Below, in pieces: positions 12,991 through 23,895 of a stretch of 64,000 nucleotides of DNA. The stretch lies in the NCBI GenBank assembly GCA_033030425.1, contig JAUFSD010000021.1, positions 868,001 to 932,000 of the forward strand, written 5' to 3'. Every line of letters begins with the position of its first letter. The stretch's first letter is position 1. The notes beneath the pieces were generated by a model that was not told the origin of the DNA, made no database searches, and saw nothing but the letters and a program-made list of their open reading frames with translations. The stretch is from Verpa conica (Eukaryota > Ascomycota > Pezizomycetes > Pezizales > Morchellaceae). The translations under genes and the position numbers were made by a program.

Positions 12991-13398
12991 TCAAATACCA
13001 CTCATATCCGCCAGACCATCGAACTGTCTACAACTGTCACACATTTCATGGCAACATTCGAGGTCCTCGCACCTAGCATGCAAATCGACGATGTAGGCTT
13101 TGCCGCCGCCTGGGCAAGAGCGATCTGGACCACCGCAGCATATCCAGTATCTAACTCTGGCCGGGGCACTGGGTGGTGACGAGTTTTTTGAAGCATCCGC
13201 GCTCGATTTGCCTTCGCATACTAGTTCCCCATGCTCATGGTCGATTGTTGGTGTACTTCTCGCCGACGAGCCGCGCTCGGTGTCTTGATGGGGCGAGAGT
13301 GGATTCATTCTGTCCACAAGCCGACGGGGATCGGCCGAATATATGGACCCAGTGTGGTTTTTGAGGTGACTTGTAGAAAGAGTCATGTTTCCAGACAT
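12991..13398 (-). CDS. Cys/His-rich putative zinc-binding protein (copy 3, divergent)
   Basis: A 135-residue protein from the ATG at 13398 (another in-frame ATG at 13428 would add ten residues). The N-terminal 80 residues are polar, rich in Ser, Pro, Asp and Arg, and look disordered. The C-terminus has Tyr-Trp-Ile-Cys-Cys, then a glycine-rich loop with one further Cys, then C-x4-C-x-H-x2-C-x2-C. The end of the motif matches copies 1 and 2, but the third and fourth cysteines are spaced by four residues instead of two and the first pair is adjacent rather than C-x2-C. It is longer than its relatives through its N-terminus. The region is GC-richer than the surrounding DNA, which supports it being a maintained gene. 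Function is unknown; zinc binding is inferred. Confidence 0.6.
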   Translation of the reverse strand: MSGNMTLSTSHLKNHTGSIYSADPRRLVDRMNPLSPHQDTERGSSARSTPTIDHEHGELVCEGKSSADASKNSSPPSAPARVRYWICCGGPDRSCPGGGKAYIVDLHARCEDLECCHEMCDSCRQFDGLADMSGI

Positions 13399-16284
13399 GT
13401 TATGCTTAAAGGGAATTATAATTAGCACAGACTCTAGATGTAATTACAAGAGATATTATACCATCTTTAAGGCTCTAGAGATTCTTTGCCCAAATTATAT
13501 TAAGGGTGTGTATAAAGTTTGAGCTTGATCAAAGTTTTGAATATTGCGAAATCTTCTTTGAAGGGCTGACTATTGTTGTGGAAGAAAGTAATGAGCTCTA
13601 GGAATTCTTTTGCTCCTATATATCTTGCCTCCTTGCACCAGACGATAGAAGGCGGCCCATAAAAGAAGGAATACAGCTTTGACTCTTCGAGTTAGCTGAG
13701 TATAGATCCAGAGGCCAGTGGGGAACATTGCGATTACCAGCGGTGCCCTCCGAGTGGATATGTGCGTGCGAATACAGCTAGTGGTAGAGTTCTATTTTTC
13801 GAAATTATAGTCATAGCTAGACGATTATTGTTATTACTATGGTAGAAAGCTCGAGAGAACTAATAAGGCTTCTCCCAGTTAGCAAATCAATCTCACCCTC
13901 AGGAATTGGACATACTAGTCAAGAAACGCAGAGGATACACACATACAATCCATAGCTGAGCCAGGTCTAAACGCTCCAATCCAGGCCATCCTTCTCAATA
14001 TAGTTAAGATAGTTATACGTTAGCACGCACAATCCACTAATACGGCTCTAATGGACTGAGACCCACAAGCTGGCAACTCAAAGGCTGTATTTCTTTCTAC
14101 CTTGATCTGACTTGGCGAGGCATAAAGACTAGGGAAATATATCTTCAGGAGAAACCAGTGTCAATTTTTACCCAGGTCGTTTTCGAGTAAAAATTTGGGG
14201 GTGAAAACTGTAGCGGAGAAACCGTGTTTCTTTGATGGGAAAAGACCACATGCGCACTGCGCGTCCGACTCAGTTGCCGTTTATGGAGTAGTCACAGCAA
14301 CAGAAGACCACGAACAATCTGTAGGGCTGACGGATCAACCGCATACTTGGGAGGTCTTGAGCCAGCTTGATGAAAACACAGGCCCATAATTGGAACTTGT
14401 ACGGGATACGGCTAAGTTGTAATACCAGGGCTCAGAGCTAGAGCAGACGCACAAGTCCAGCGAAAGTATAGGGAGAAGCTTCATCATATCATTGCCGAAT
14501 ATGAGAGAAAGTAATTAGGAAACCTCTAGGTTTAGACGTGTGGACAAGTTACCCGATATAAGATATTTAATTTTACCCTCTAGTTCTATCAGTCCCAATA
14601 CTAGAAAGAGAAAACAGGCATAGAATCGGGCCAAAGAAAAATCCCGTACGTAACAGGAACAGTTGGCATTTCATCCAAAGGGCGGAAAGCCATTAAAATT
14701 ATACGCTGCCATAGATACGCCCTCTGCGAGTGACTTCGGTTAAGGGGGCACCCTCGAGTCCTAATCCCCGTACTTATCACAAATATACATAAGAAAATTG
14801 CAAACTCGAAACTCTTTAGAATCATCCATTGCGCCCGATTTTCACTTTGCCCAGGCATATGCAAGTATATACATGTATCTCGGTTCTGTTCCCCGGCGGA
14901 TCTGAAGACGGATGCACGCCGCGGGGATGCATGTATATGTGGCCCCGTCTGGTCTTATCACAAATAGTATATTACGCCACATACCACCATCCGTATCTAG
15001 CATGAAAATGACGAACTCAAAGAGAAATGATATAGAAGTGATACCAGGCCTGACCCCACTTATTGAGTGTTGGTAGATTTTTGCAAACTCTAAGCGCATA
15101 ATAACCCGACAAAATATGAATAGATATCACTTTGCGAATTAAATAGTTACAAGAACACCTTAAATCAATTACTCATTTCATCCAAACCTTCTGAAACAAA
15201 AACAATAACTGTGGTAGGCAAGCACCACTAGTGTGGCTACCCAAGTATAATAAAAAAATTCCAATATTAAGCTAAACCTGCTTTTTGGGGGAATTCTACA
15301 AGCAAGGATCCTATCGTTTGGAGGTATCTCCCAATTGCAAGATATTGTTTGTCACGTACGTATACCTCACTCCGGTGCGGCCAGATCTACGGACACTAAC
15401 GATTATACCTTATACTTTATACCGCCCTTTTATGAGATAAACTTGTACTCAGGTGCGTGTATAAACTGCGATAAGCAGTCGGTCTGAGTCTGTAGAAAGG
15501 GTTTGATTGGTATCGTACAGACCCAATTCCGTTATCAAACCCCCTAGCTAATACTTCTAGTTCAGTTGCGAAACCAATGACTTTGTACCTCGGTAACGTA
15601 GAGTAAGGCAGCAAGATATGAAAACCAAAGAAACTAATTTCTTTAACCCAACATGAGCTTTTCCTAATTCCCCCCAACTGAGTTTGATTCTTTCTTATTC
15701 CAGGCATTTTCTAGTTGACCAGTACCTGAAAATATGTAGATGACAATTATCGTATTTGCGCTGTAACACCTAGGGATGTGCACGCGAAAGAGAAGGACCA
15801 CTGAGTTAACTTTGGGACCTGAAATAAGTCTCTTGTCAGCTTCTATGAATATGCCTTGGAGCCGCCACTACCCGAGGGGCTCTATGATCATAGGAGCGAA
15901 GTCTACTAATTAGCCACCAGTTTTTAACTGACTTTTCTAAAGTGGCCAGGCAACAGCGGCAGCGTCTAAGCCGGACCCTTGATCGAAAGAAAAAAACCAA
16001 AAAACACATAAAATCTTTGAATCATTAAATTAGTAGCTAAATTTAATTCCAATCCGAGATATACACGTAAAGTTCCGAGATCAAAACATAATCTCATTAT
16101 CTCCTTCGATAGTACCTCGCTTAATCTCCATCGGCAAGGGATCCGCCAACCGCGACACCCCCCCCCCCCAGAACCCAGAACCCCAGAACCCCAACGACAC
16201 CTCTCAATTATCCAAACCGTAAGAAAATATCCCCTCCCTTTCTAGAACACTAGCTATAGTAAATCATTCTAACACTCTCAGATA
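13399..16284. other. Gene-free region upstream of the BED/Myb gene
   Basis: No supportable gene. The part 13.4-15.9 kb is AT-rich with scattered CTAG. Two stretches share short words with other parts of the window (TATACATGTATC near 14872 and 4497; GGCCTGACCCCAC near 15047 and 4525), suggesting old dispersed repeats. The last 300 bases hold a C run at about 16158-16169 followed by short repeats of GAACCC, likely the promoter or 5' leader of the next gene. Confidence 0.45.
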
Positions 16285-17468
16285 ATGCCGCGCCCGTTCA
16301 AATGGGCCGAATACTTTAACAAGGACGCTGCACTTCAGAATCGATCGAATAAATACCAAGTATCCTGCATACGTTGCCAGAAAAAGATCCCCAAGGGCCG
16401 TTCAGAAGAGAGAACCCGGCACTTAGTCGAGGAATGCACTGGACTCACTCAGGAAGAACGCGAACAGATCGTCCGTGTGGAAGCAAAGGAAGCTGAGGCT
16501 GCGGCAGCAGGGACACCAAAACCGAGAGGGAAGCTCTTGAGTGGTGGTGCAGCCAAAGGTGAATTCGGGGATACTGAAGTTGAGCAGCTCTTAAGGCTTG
16601 TGAGATTACATCCATTGGAAAGTGAGGGTGAGGATCAACAAGGATGGCAAGTCCTATTCGATGAATATAATAATTGGGCTGAAGCAAATGGCTTCAAGAG
16701 ACGTACCCATGACGCGTTGAAGAAGCAATGGTAGATGTCTAGCTTTATTATGCGTAAAAAATAGACTGCTAATGCATAAAGCACAGGGATTCACGCGTTA
16801 ATAGTAGGCTACAACCCCCAGGGGGGCATCCAAATTTTCCTTGGGACGTTTCCGAGGCTCGCATTCCATGGGAGCTTCCTAGTCTCGCCGGCTTTGACGA
16901 AGATGATCCCTCTGGTGGTGATACCGACCATGATGCTCTCACAGCAGATCTCGGTGCCGGGCCACCATCCGGCTATAGCCTCGCGCCCCCACCCCCACGC
17001 TTTGACCCCGAGCTCACTTCTACACTTCGCTCTACTACCCCACCACCAAACTTATCCCCCCCACAATCCACAAACTCCAGCCAGCAGCGTCCATCAACGC
17101 AGTACCGTGAGGCTGAATATTCACGTCCGCCTACAGCTAAGCGACTGCCCGTGCAGTCACAAGAATCAGTAATCAACCCAGATCGCGTTCCACCCGCATC
17201 TTCATCCCTAATTGACTTCCTCGAATATGAGAACATGCAAAAAGCGAAACGTATTGAGAGACTAGAGACACGTGCCGATAAACTTGAGGAAAAGGTTGAT
17301 AGGCTAGATGCTAGAAACCGCAAATTAGAGGACCAGAACAGGAAACTAGAGAGTCAGAACCATATGTTGAAGATGCAGCTTATGGTCTCTAGCGGTAGCG
17401 CCGGCGCCAAAAGGAAAAGAGGAAATTCAGATTTCCTAGTACCCGATTTGCAGGATGTAGTGGACTAA
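16285..17468 (+). CDS. BED-like zinc finger / Myb-like / coiled-coil protein
   Basis: Two exons, 16285-16730 and 16787-17468, with a 56-bp intron (GTAGAT donor, GCTAATG branch region, CACAG acceptor). Joining them keeps the frame and gives 375 residues. Residues 1-55 resemble a BED finger: an aromatic start (Trp7, Phe11), then C28-x2-C31, His46 and Cys51. Residues about 94-150 form a Myb/SANT- or trihelix-like segment with spaced tryptophans. A Pro/Ser-rich linker follows, then a strong coiled coil at about 295-348 with leucine/charged heptads, and a short basic patch. This suggests a dimeric DNA-binding protein. BED plus Myb-like modules are known from transposon-encoded or domesticated transposase-derived proteins, but I see no catalytic domain here. 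The GTAGAT donor is weak, so the splice site rests mainly on frame continuity. The first exon alone would end at a stop two bases into the intron. Confidence 0.75.
16731..16786 (+). other. Intron of the BED/Myb gene
   Basis: 56 bp from GTAGAT to CACAG. Its removal joins a Trp codon and opens 227 further codons with no stop, which is the main evidence that it is real. Confidence 0.7.
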
Positions 17469-20400
17469 AGGCAGGGAATACAGTGGAGTGCCGAAAAGTG
17501 TAGAGTGCAAGACATTAAAAATAAATCCAAAGAAGAATGCCCAAGCAACAGGGCTATGATATCACTCCGTTCAAGGCTCATACTTTGGCAACTATTTTTC
17601 ATATTTACATGACACACGTCATCCAGGTTCTTCCGCCCCCACCTCTTTGACCGCTTAGGTCATGGCTAAGCTTTGGCGAAGCCTTCTTGAGCTCCCTGAC
17701 CCGCCGTTGCTACCAGACTCCGTAAGAACTAAAGAAAAATTTAGGTTACAAGGGGGGGTAAACAAAACTCTAACAAAACCCTCAGTCTCATTCACTATAG
17801 CTACTACGCACGTACTCAGGATCGAAATAATGAATATAATGAATGAACTATGTACGGTGTTATTGCGTATATTCATTAGCTGGGAGGTTATCTATATCAA
17901 AAGCGCTATGTGCAACCAGTAAAGAGTCCTACCGCATATATGCGGGGCTTGTGTAGTCAGAAGAGAGAAACACCTAGTGCTGATAGCCCTCGGGAACTCG
18001 AACTTATCAATTATGACTGGCTTGTTATAAGAGTTAAATGATTCAAACTGATTCAATTCTACTGATACACCTTTGAGAAAATACCTTTGTATATCCCCTT
18101 GAAAGGCGTGTGGAGGCATTATTGCTACGGCTTACATTAATTGTTGCATTAGCCGGAATGAGTGAATGTCTAGGGAAGTAAAACGTGCAACTTATGCTTA
18201 ATCTAACATGATCTACGCTTTAGTTACAAATCAGGACTTACGCACAAGGTGCTCTTCTGCATATATGTGGTGTAGGGGTTTTGCAGATCAAAAGCACGTG
18301 TGCGCACATGAAGGTGCTGAAATATCATTGTCTTAACCCAGCCCAGCTGACTCAAGCTATAGTAATGCCAAGCCTTGCACTCGAATGCGCGCGGGCCTAA
18401 GATCCCAAGCGCTAGCGCTCATCTATGTTCTCTCAATATTGCCAATCTAAAGCTCCAGTGGAATGCACCCCAGGCGCTGTACTGTACTCTTCTATGGTAA
18501 GCCTATAGGTAAAGGTAAAGTAGAGATAGGAAGCGTTTTAGCTGTTCCCACATGCTTTTACCTCTTAAACTTTAATCTCGGCCAGTGAACTTCCTCACAA
18601 AACAGTACCTAAACGTGCGTTGCAGATCACCAGATCGTTCCATAAGCCTGTTGAAACCCAGTCCCACGAATGTTCGGCATTTGTAGATCCTTAAACGTGT
18701 GATAGAGACCCTGCTTTGATTGGGATGTCGTGATTTAATTTCCGAAGGGGATATCTAACCACACCCAACCAGCCTCCCCCCACGAACCCCGCTCCCCCCC
18801 TCCACCAGGGCCGCCAATCGGCCCTATTATTACTCTTTCGACATCAGAAGTCTCAAATGCCTTAACACTGAAAATATACTCGTATGCCCTCAAAGAGACA
18901 TCTGAACAAGTTATCAAGCGTCAGACCAATTACCGGAATACTTTGGCCAAGGATGCACAATCTTATTGAAAACTACTGCGAGCACGACTTGTCACACGAA
19001 TTAATCATAAATTAGTGTCCAGTAGCAAGCACAGCCTCAACAAAATCGTTAGAACAGCTTCAGTCATTAAATTTGAGCTAGTTACTAGATAGGTACGCAC
19101 TCAAATATACCCGCTTCTACCAGGTATTTCAGCAGGTATGCGGACATTTGCTCTGTAAACCCAGGTAACGTAACCTCAAGAATCAGCTCGTAGCTGTTCA
19201 ACTAGGTGATCTACTCATCCACTAAATAGTCCACCCCTTTGAAGTAGTTGTAAGAGATGGGTTTTTAATCATATAAAAGCAATAGGAAACCTCAGGGAAG
19301 AGGTTGCTAAACGCAGGGGTGGGATTGGTATTTAGGTATCACTGAGCGGATGGCTACGCTTATGCCCGGAACAGGTGCAGTGCTGCCTTGGCCCAGCTTC
19401 CAAGAGCCGCACCCCCAGGGGTTCGTAGGACTAAAATAGATAGAGTTCGCTAAAAAACTCTGAAGATCAAAATTGATCATCTGAAAATCTCCCAGATAGA
19501 TTAATTTGGGTACTATTTCCATATTAGGAATATATATAGTGGGTCCAAATATGCATCAACTATCACTCGGTTTGGAATGCCCCAGGTGATAATGAATGAA
19601 TTAATCATAAGTACATGGAGCCCGGGGGCTAAGGTACTGCCGCCACAGGTGATATTACATGACCAATAAATGTAGTTTTTATCTCTTAGCGGTAATACAA
19701 GGAAGAGAGTGTTTCTTTAATATCCCGATTGAAGAGTCTACTAATGACATAAACCGAGCGCTCATCTCATCTCATAGACCTTAAAATTACCGCTTTAGTA
19801 GTTTCAAGGCACGAACTACCTATGTATTGTGCTAAATCTACTACCTGCTCATGACACCACTTACATACATATAAATCACTCGAAATTTAGTATGATACTA
19901 CCTATCCTAGCATTGGAATCATGCACCACCAGGCGATCACAAAGATAAGAAATTACACCTTATGACTACTAATATACAAGAAAGGCAAACCAAACAAACA
20001 CGTTCTATCACAGAAGATTACATGTATTGTTTATTACAAGATAATCTAAGCTTTGTATTTACTCAGATATTAATTATAGAACATGCAAGGCTACCAACAG
20101 CAAAGGTTAGTTTGTATCTACCTATTTCGGAAGTAACTTCGGCAGCACTTTCAATAACGCAAAAAGTTCCCCCGTAGCTTGCCCCGCATCAGTCCTCTAT
20201 GTGGAGTGAGCAAGGTAAATAAGTAGTAGTAAAGTAGGTTTTCATGTAACACAGCTCTCCACCACTACCAATTTAGGCAGATCATAAATAACCACTTTCA
20301 TCATTCAATCATTCGTGCGTCCATCCACTCACCGGCTGAGGTAATTTCCCGGTATATACCCGCCTATAATAAACACGCAACAAAAACTCCAGTGAAAACT

Positions 20401-21303
20401 AGTGGGAGCGACGACATCTAACTAGGATGAGATTCGGCTCGGGAAACCCCGAGAAACATGGGGATGATGTCGCATGTACATGTGCAATGTCGTCCCACCA
20501 GGTGATTAAAATCTCCCTTTAATCTGAGGGGCCGATTATTATGACGAAAGTATCATGTCGCCCGGTAACTGTAATATAGTGCGTCGTAGCCATTCATATT
20601 TGGTTTTGAGGTTTGAGCTACATCCCCTAGCGGTCTTCCCTTCAGCCCTGGTGAAGAAGGCTGAAAAGAAATTATCTTCTTTTTCAAATCAGTTGCCTAT
20701 AAAGCAAATACAACGGTTACATTTACAATTCGGGAAACTTAACTGCATTACGCACTGGGTAGACCATCTACTGTTCACATGGCTTATAGACGCCCACCTG
20801 GTATATAAAAATATTTCTAGGGCAGAATAGGCGAGCTAGGTACAGGTACGAGGGAGGCATACGTACACCATACATTGTATGTACAGATCAAAAGAGCTTC
20901 TTGATAAATGCGTTAAAAATTTTTTTCACAGCCGGTAAAGCCTAATGAGTCCCGTGCGCACATGTACTAGCTAGACTCAAAACTCCTTGCCATCCTTGAG
21001 TAATTGAAGATTACCAGTAGTATCAAAGAACTGGATTCTAGTACAACTTACTATGAGTTCTAAAATTCAATGCTTTATGCATGCCTTAAAGTGAATACAG
21101 CCTGTAGCGCTAAAATTAAGAGTCATATACCACCAATAGTAAACCAGATATAAAGATTGATTATTTGCATGAGACTCTTGACTCCAGCGCTAATACACTT
21201 TGTACCACCTGTGGTAATAAACTAGGCTCTGACACCAGGCCCGTGATATGCGCAAGAGGCGAAGAAGACACCTGACGCGATCTTACACAGAAACTCTATA
21301 CAT

Positions 21304-21317
21304 GGTTCGCTAACACT
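21304..21317. repeat. Copy of the 14-mer shared with the tRNA-like relic
   Basis: GGTTCGCTAACACT here is identical to 22141-22154, and similarity continues weakly downstream (both reach a GCGAAT word 10-20 bases later). No tRNA-like upstream half is visible at this copy. Confidence 0.6.
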
Positions 21318-22090
21318 CTGTACTGGAAGCGCGAATAATTAAGGTCGTCACCGAGTGTTGATTGGTGAATATTTGTGCGTACTATACTGCTATATATATA
21401 CTTTATGCATGACGTTGGTCAAGCCACAGCCCAACGGAGCATAAGGGAGATACCCAGTATTCCTTCCTTCCTGACCAATATATCGACTGGAATTTGCAGC
21501 ATCTCTGAATGATGAGCACATGTAGTTGTGCGAATGGCTTATAGACTAACTTGAAGCAATTTAGCAATAGGGGCTTCCGCAATTCAGTAAGTACCCCAGT
21601 ACCACTTTCATTATCATGATATTCCGAAGAACTATTGGATTACCCGCCGAGTGCTATCCTGTGCGAATATATTTTATATATCTGAGGCATAAATACCTTC
21701 CCTCACGCGACCGCGCTTAGGCGAATAAGCACCTAGAAACACAACCTCCAAGTAGTCAATGATTTAGAGAAATTAAAATTTACACGAACAGTTTGTATAC
21801 GATCTTTAACACCTAATTGCAAACACTTTCGCTAGCTCCGTTCCAAGAATAATACGACCAAGATCCAGATCTCTTATTAACACATGAGTTGACTTCCTTT
21901 CCCGCCTGCCAAGAACTCTTCTCCAGTCATGTCCTTTCTTCCCGTGGGCTTTATCTTTAATCGCTAGCCCGCTGGCATACCGATTGGTCCCCCGTTCTAA
22001 ATATTGATATCATAATCATAAAGATCAATATAATCCAGTGCCTTAGCCTCTGTCGAAATCAATCAAATCGTAGTGGGGAATTTTAACCAC

Positions 22091-22158
22091 GCTTGCTCGG
22101 AAGTGGATAGCATAAGCAGATGCTTCACCTGCATGTTGCGGGTTCGCTAACACTTTTT
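22091..22158 (+). pseudogene. tRNA-like relic or SINE head
   Basis: The stretch has the order of a pol III internal promoter. A box-A-like GCTCGGAAGTGGATAGCA starts near 22094. A potential anticodon arm at 22116-22132 pairs four of five positions (GCAGA with CCTGC) around a TGCTTCA loop. A box-B-like GGGTTCGCTAAC starts at 22140 and a T5 run follows at 22154-22158. The 3' side of the T arm does not pair and the acceptor stem is absent, so it is not a functional tRNA. A decayed tRNA gene or the head of a tRNA-derived SINE are the two readings. Confidence 0.35.
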
Positions 22159-22989
22159 ACATCGGCGGAGCGAATCAGTAGGCCAGTAGGTTATTAGCCC
22201 ACCTAGGGAGCTTAAATTCGTGGCTACTGTGATATCTCTCCCGCTGTACGTGTACGCACAGGATAAATTACGCGTGACCATCTAACTAAGCTTAAGGTCG
22301 AATATCTTATGGGGGGTTTACGTGGTGAGACCGATATCCTCATGAAGTACAGCCTTGTGCCCTACCAGTAGCCCGCTAGCGATCCCCCGGTGGCTCAATT
22401 CTAGTACAGCAGTAGGCCTAATTTTTCCGTGACTGATCTAAATGCTGATAACCAGATCGATAGGTAATATAAGTGTTTGTATGCAGAGTAGTCGGAAGAC
22501 TATTTCTAGTTGAGGTACCTAAGCTTACTCGATACTAACGGTTTGTAAAAGTCTTACCTGCTGATAGGAGATTTTCTTCGGGTAGAGTAGTGGTGTGGGC
22601 AAAACATCCCGTTTTTTGTACTGCACGTTTGTAGATCTCCGAGGGGTGGAAACAACTCACTCACCTTATATCTCAGACAGGTCCAACGACAGATGAAGTG
22701 ACATCAGGCTGACGTCGAGAGACAAACCACAAACGGACCCAGTGGAAGCTCCTCAGATTAGCATACTCACAATCCATCACTCGACCGTCTTGGTACTTCT
22801 CACCAGCATGCGCCTAGTACAGGACTGTGGTTAAGACCGGCGCGTATACAGTATCAAGCTTAGGTCAGGTCTCATCCTCCGCCACCGGGACCCGGTGGGA
22901 GCTTATGGTGGTGCCGTAAAGGATTATATCGTTGGGTCCGAGTTAACGGGTCTTGGCGACGGATGTGACTGCCTGGTGGGGCTATTTTC

Positions 22990-23895
22990 TCGCTCAATTT
23001 GAAACTTTTCTCAATTGAAACTTTTTTCTTCCTCCCCGCAATAACTACTTTCTTTTTTCTTCGTGCAAGAAAAACATTTCTTTTTGCGACGGATGGTGAG
23101 TCCAATTCGCAAAAGCGAGGGTCAAGTGACTATAGCTGGCGACACTTGCTTGTCAGTGGAGGTCCTTACATAACCCGGCACTCGCCAAGGCCGGAAGGGA
23201 GGGGGAGGTTGTGGTCGAATCGTCGATTACGCTGGAGCGATCCAAGGAAAAGCGGAGTCCAGTCAAATAAGTCCAGTCAGAGTCCAGGAAAGTCACTTGC
23301 GCGATCCCACTCACCCGCCCGCTGCTCCGTTTCGCTCACTCAGTTCCAGTCCCCCTTCCCTCTCCTCTCGCCCCATACGTGAATGAGCAGTAGGTAGTCG
23401 TCTTTCCAACGAGTCGACTCCGCTCTACTCCTCAACCGATCGATATCCTGGTGTCTTGTGCCCCGCTCTGCGTTTTTAGATCAGATCAGTTGCGCCGGAG
23501 CCCACCACCACAGCGTTTGCGTTGCCTCTGCTTGATCTCAAACCTGAACCCGAACAACAACGTCGCTTCCATCTAGCACCTGGACGTAGTGTCGGGGGAG
23601 CCGGAGTTGGAGACTTTCCCACGACACCACTACTACCACCTTACTGTCTGCCACCTGCCACCTGCCACCACCACCATCTGAGTGTAGCCTGGCCGTCGGT
23701 CGCTCACCACCACGCACGAAAACTCGACCCTCCCTCCCTCCCTCATTCACGCACTCACGCACCCGCTCACAACAAGCACGGGCCTCTCCGCTGAAGTACC
23801 TGTCCCTTCCCTCCGCCTCCAGGACAGACTGGCGACAGACGATACCCGTCGGCATTCGCAAGACAGCACAAAACAAAACACCCCCCTCCACTACG
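22990..23895 (+). promoter_or_regulatory. Probable promoter and 5' leader of the Gcr1_C gene
   Basis: The composition changes sharply here to pyrimidine- and C-rich. At 22994-23028 a 17-18 base unit containing GAAACTTTT is repeated in tandem. CT-rich tracts follow at 23020-23080 and 23340-23370, and CCACC-type repeats at 23630-23680. A frame at 23522-23794 is made of these simple repeats and looks like leader, not protein. No TATA box is certain, and the transcription start cannot be placed. Confidence 0.45.

Larger units (their letters stand above)
17469..22989. other. Gene-free region with decayed repeats
   Basis: No supportable gene in 5.5 kb. The sequence is AT-rich with frequent stops. 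Two sites share the 14-mer GGTTCGCTAACACT (21304-21317 and 22141-22154), and the second belongs to a tRNA-like relic. A C-rich run lies near 18770-18810. Between 19.0 and 21.0 kb I see only short frames without motifs. Confidence 0.5.

Noticed and set aside
23522..23794. Upstream frame in the Gcr1_C leader
   Set aside because: Starts at a non-ATG codon and encodes His/Pro repeats from CCACC tracts.
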